Assembly: GCA_963542625.1 (NCBI GenBank)
Contig: CAUTXO010000035.1
Span: 1 to 15,930, forward strand
Direction of reading: 5' to 3'
Source: CAUTXO01 sp963542625
GTDB lineage: Bacteria; Campylobacterota; Campylobacteria; Campylobacterales; SZUA-545
Length of the DNA: 15,930 nt
Each line of letters starts with the position of its first letter. Positions within the stretch are counted from its first letter, which is position 1. Of the stretch, positions 14,546-15,930 are shown piece after piece. The notes under the pieces were generated by a model. The model ran no database searches, was not told the DNA's origin, and worked only from the letters and a program-made list of their open reading frames with translations. A program made the position numbers and the translations under genes.

Positions 14546-15663
14546 TTACTTAAGCACTCTTTCAATTTTTCTAAAGCCGTTTGCATTTTTTGCGGCTCTT
14601 CCACAAGCGCAACCCTAATAAACCCGCGCCCCGCGCCACCTCTACCAAGAAATGAGCCGGGCAAAACCTTAATGGCGTAGTTTTTTAGCAAGTTTTGTGC
14701 CGTAAGCAAGTCGTCCTGCACTTCTAGCCAAAGGTAGAACGTTGCTTCTGGCGCGCTGCCAAAGATCTTGCGCGCGGCTTCTGTGTTTGCGGCGAATTTT
14801 TTGCGGATTTCTTCGGCGCCGCTTTCATCTTGCCAAGCCGCCGCCGCTGCGCGTTGCATTGGGTTGCCGTTTGCCGCGCCTAGGTAGGTTCTATACTGCG
14901 CGTATTGCTTTAAAACGCGCGTGTCTCCAGCTATAAAACCGCTTCTAAGCCCGGGTGCGGCGCTCCTTTTTGAAATGGAATTAACGCAAAAAACGTTTTT
15001 AAATTCATCGTTGCCAACGCTTTTGCACGCTTGCAAAATAGATGGCGGCGCGCTTTGCGTGTAGATCTCTGAATAGCATTCGTCGTTTAGCAAGAAAAAG
15101 TCGTATTCAAGCGCAAGGCTCACCCAGCGCGCTAGATCTTGCACGCTTAGCACGCTGCCCGTTGGATTGTTTGGGAAGTTGAGTATGACAAGATCCGCTA
15201 GCTTTAGTTGCGCCGTGTCAATGACGGGCTTAAAGCCGTTTTGTTTTTCTAGGCTAATGTGAAAAACCCGCGCGCGAGAAGCCTTTGCTGCGCCCTCGTA
15301 GATCTGATAAAACGGATTTGTGTAGCACATAGTAGGATCTTGCTTGCCAAAGAGCAAAAATTGCGGGAAGTTAAAGAGCACTTCACGCGTGCCAAGCGTT
15401 GGCAAGAGCTCGTCAGGGCTTAGCGCAATGCCAAAACGGCGGGCAAAAAACGCCCTTTGCGCCGCGCTTAGATCTGGCTCGCCAAGCGTTTTTGGGTATT
15501 TTGAAAGCTCGCCCGTGCTTGCGGCAAGCGCGTTTTGAATAATTTGCGGCGTTTGAAACTTTGGCTCGCCGACGCTTAGATCTGTAACGCTGCCCGGCGG
15601 GGTTATGCCGCTAAAAAGATCCCGCAGCTTTTCAAACGGGTATGGTTGGAAGTTAAATTGCAT
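14542..15663 (-). CDS. dapC: PLP-dependent class I/II aminotransferase, probably succinyldiaminopimelate transaminase (DapC-like)
   Basis: This is a 373-residue fold-type I aminotransferase of the cytoplasm. NFPNNPTG (162-169) is the substrate/PLP loop, NDECYSEIY (193-201) holds the PLP-ring Asp194 and Tyr197, and SISK (229-232) gives Lys232 as the Schiff-base lysine. GLRSGF (238-243) holds the carboxylate-binding arginine Arg240. The opening (PYPFEKLRDL, then LSVGEPKFQTP) resembles proteins annotated in Campylobacter relatives as N-succinyldiaminopimelate aminotransferase, which makes lysine and meso-diaminopimelate. The neighbour murC uses the same peptidoglycan pathway, which supports the reading, but another aspartate-family aminotransferase cannot be excluded. 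Its ATG overlaps the end of trmA by 11 bases, and its stop overlaps murC by four. Confidence 0.82.
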   Translation of the reverse strand: MQFNFQPYPFEKLRDLFSGITPPGSVTDLSVGEPKFQTPQIIQNALAASTGELSKYPKTLGEPDLSAAQRAFFARRFGIALSPDELLPTLGTREVLFNFPQFLLFGKQDPTMCYTNPFYQIYEGAAKASRARVFHISLEKQNGFKPVIDTAQLKLADLVILNFPNNPTGSVLSVQDLARWVSLALEYDFFLLNDECYSEIYTQSAPPSILQACKSVGNDEFKNVFCVNSISKRSAAPGLRSGFIAGDTRVLKQYAQYRTYLGAANGNPMQRAAAAAWQDESGAEEIRKKFAANTEAARKIFGSAPEATFYLWLEVQDDLLTAQNLLKNYAIKVLPGSFLGRGGAGRGFIRVALVEEPQKMQTALEKLKECLSK

Positions 15664-15930
15664 ATTTTGCCTTTAGGATTAGTCCGATTTCTATGTGTTT
15701 TGTGTATGCGAATTGGTCAAAAACCGCCGCGCTTTGGGCGGTGTGCGTTTTTTGCAGGGCTTGCAAGTCTCTTTTTAGCGTGTCTTTGTTGCACGAAATA
15801 TAGATGATGTTTTCTATGCCTTGCGCCACTTTTAGCGTGTCCGCGTCAAGCCCGGCGCGCGGGGGATCTACTAAAACGTGGCTAAAATTGTAGGCGCTAA
15901 GATCTGTGCCGCCTAGCCTTTTAAACTCGC
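15653..15930 (-). CDS. trmA: tRNA (uracil-5-)-methyltransferase TrmA, C-terminal part
   Basis: A coding frame not listed as complete because it enters from the right edge. The visible 92 residues run to TAA at 15653-15655. They contain LVDPPRAGLD, then YISCNKDTLKRDL with the catalytic cysteine of the SCN motif, and end with FDQFAYTKHIEIGLILKAK, the typical FDQFPYTxHxE finish of TrmA. The enzyme uses S-adenosylmethionine to methylate uridine 54 in the T loop of tRNA. The RNA methyltransferase RlmD/RumA shares the SCN motif, but the closing motif fits TrmA better. The last 11 bases overlap the start of the aminotransferase, so this gene leads the minus-strand cluster trmA-dapC-murC within the window. 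The N-terminus is outside the window. Confidence 0.88.
   Translation of the reverse strand, partial: EFKRLGGTDLSAYNFSHVLVDPPRAGLDADTLKVAQGIENIIYISCNKDTLKRDLQALQKTHTAQSAAVFDQFAYTKHIEIGLILKAKYAI

Overview
The window looks like chromosomal DNA of a Campylobacterota species, probably a host-associated, largely anaerobic Campylobacter of moderate G+C. The basis is the style of the housekeeping genes (BrnQ, MurC, a DapC-like aminotransferase, TrmA), AT-biased promoters with TTTAAGT and TACAAT elements, and a long homopolymeric G tract inside a surface-protein gene. I could not run a search, so the species is open.

Layout. Positions 1-266 hold no gene I can support, but carry a cluster of AGATCT sites and a strong hairpin. 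brnQ (minus strand, about 267-1598) encodes a branched-chain amino acid carrier. Divergent from it is a tightly packed plus-strand operon of seven genes (1857-11960): a large lipoprotein with an in-frame G10 tract; a TonB-dependent outer-membrane receptor; a short MotA/TolQ/ExbB proton-channel protein; a DUF2149 protein that resembles ExbD; a very large periplasmic CobN/HmuS-family chelatase anchored by a C-terminal membrane helix; a small exported two-cysteine protein; and an exported DUF4198 protein. Most junctions overlap by 1-8 bases. A gene-poor, AT-rich stretch follows (11961-13276) with several inverted repeats and a degraded minus-strand gene. The right end is a minus-strand cluster, trmA (partial) > dapC-like aminotransferase > murC, again with overlapping junctions.

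How it fits together. The receptor, chelatase, ExbB-like and DUF2149 set matches the core of the Bacteroidota hmu (hmuYRSTUV) heme-acquisition operons, where HmuS is the CobN-like protein. No CobS/CobT- or ChlI/ChlD-type AAA+ partner is present, so the CobN homologue is unlikely to insert cobalt. A tetrapyrrole uptake and metal-removal role is more likely: the lipoprotein captures at the surface, the receptor imports, the chelatase works in the periplasm, and an ExbB/ExbD-like motor may supply energy. The lipoprotein gene should be switched by slippage of the G10 tract. Because the receptor start overlaps the lipoprotein stop and has no good ribosome binding site, the receptor may switch with it. 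A second promoter-like element before the ExbB-like gene could keep the motor and chelatase on regardless.

The other notable signal is strong enrichment of the palindrome RGATCY, above all AGATCT: 40 copies by eye where about 4 are expected. It resembles a self-DNA or methylation recognition word.
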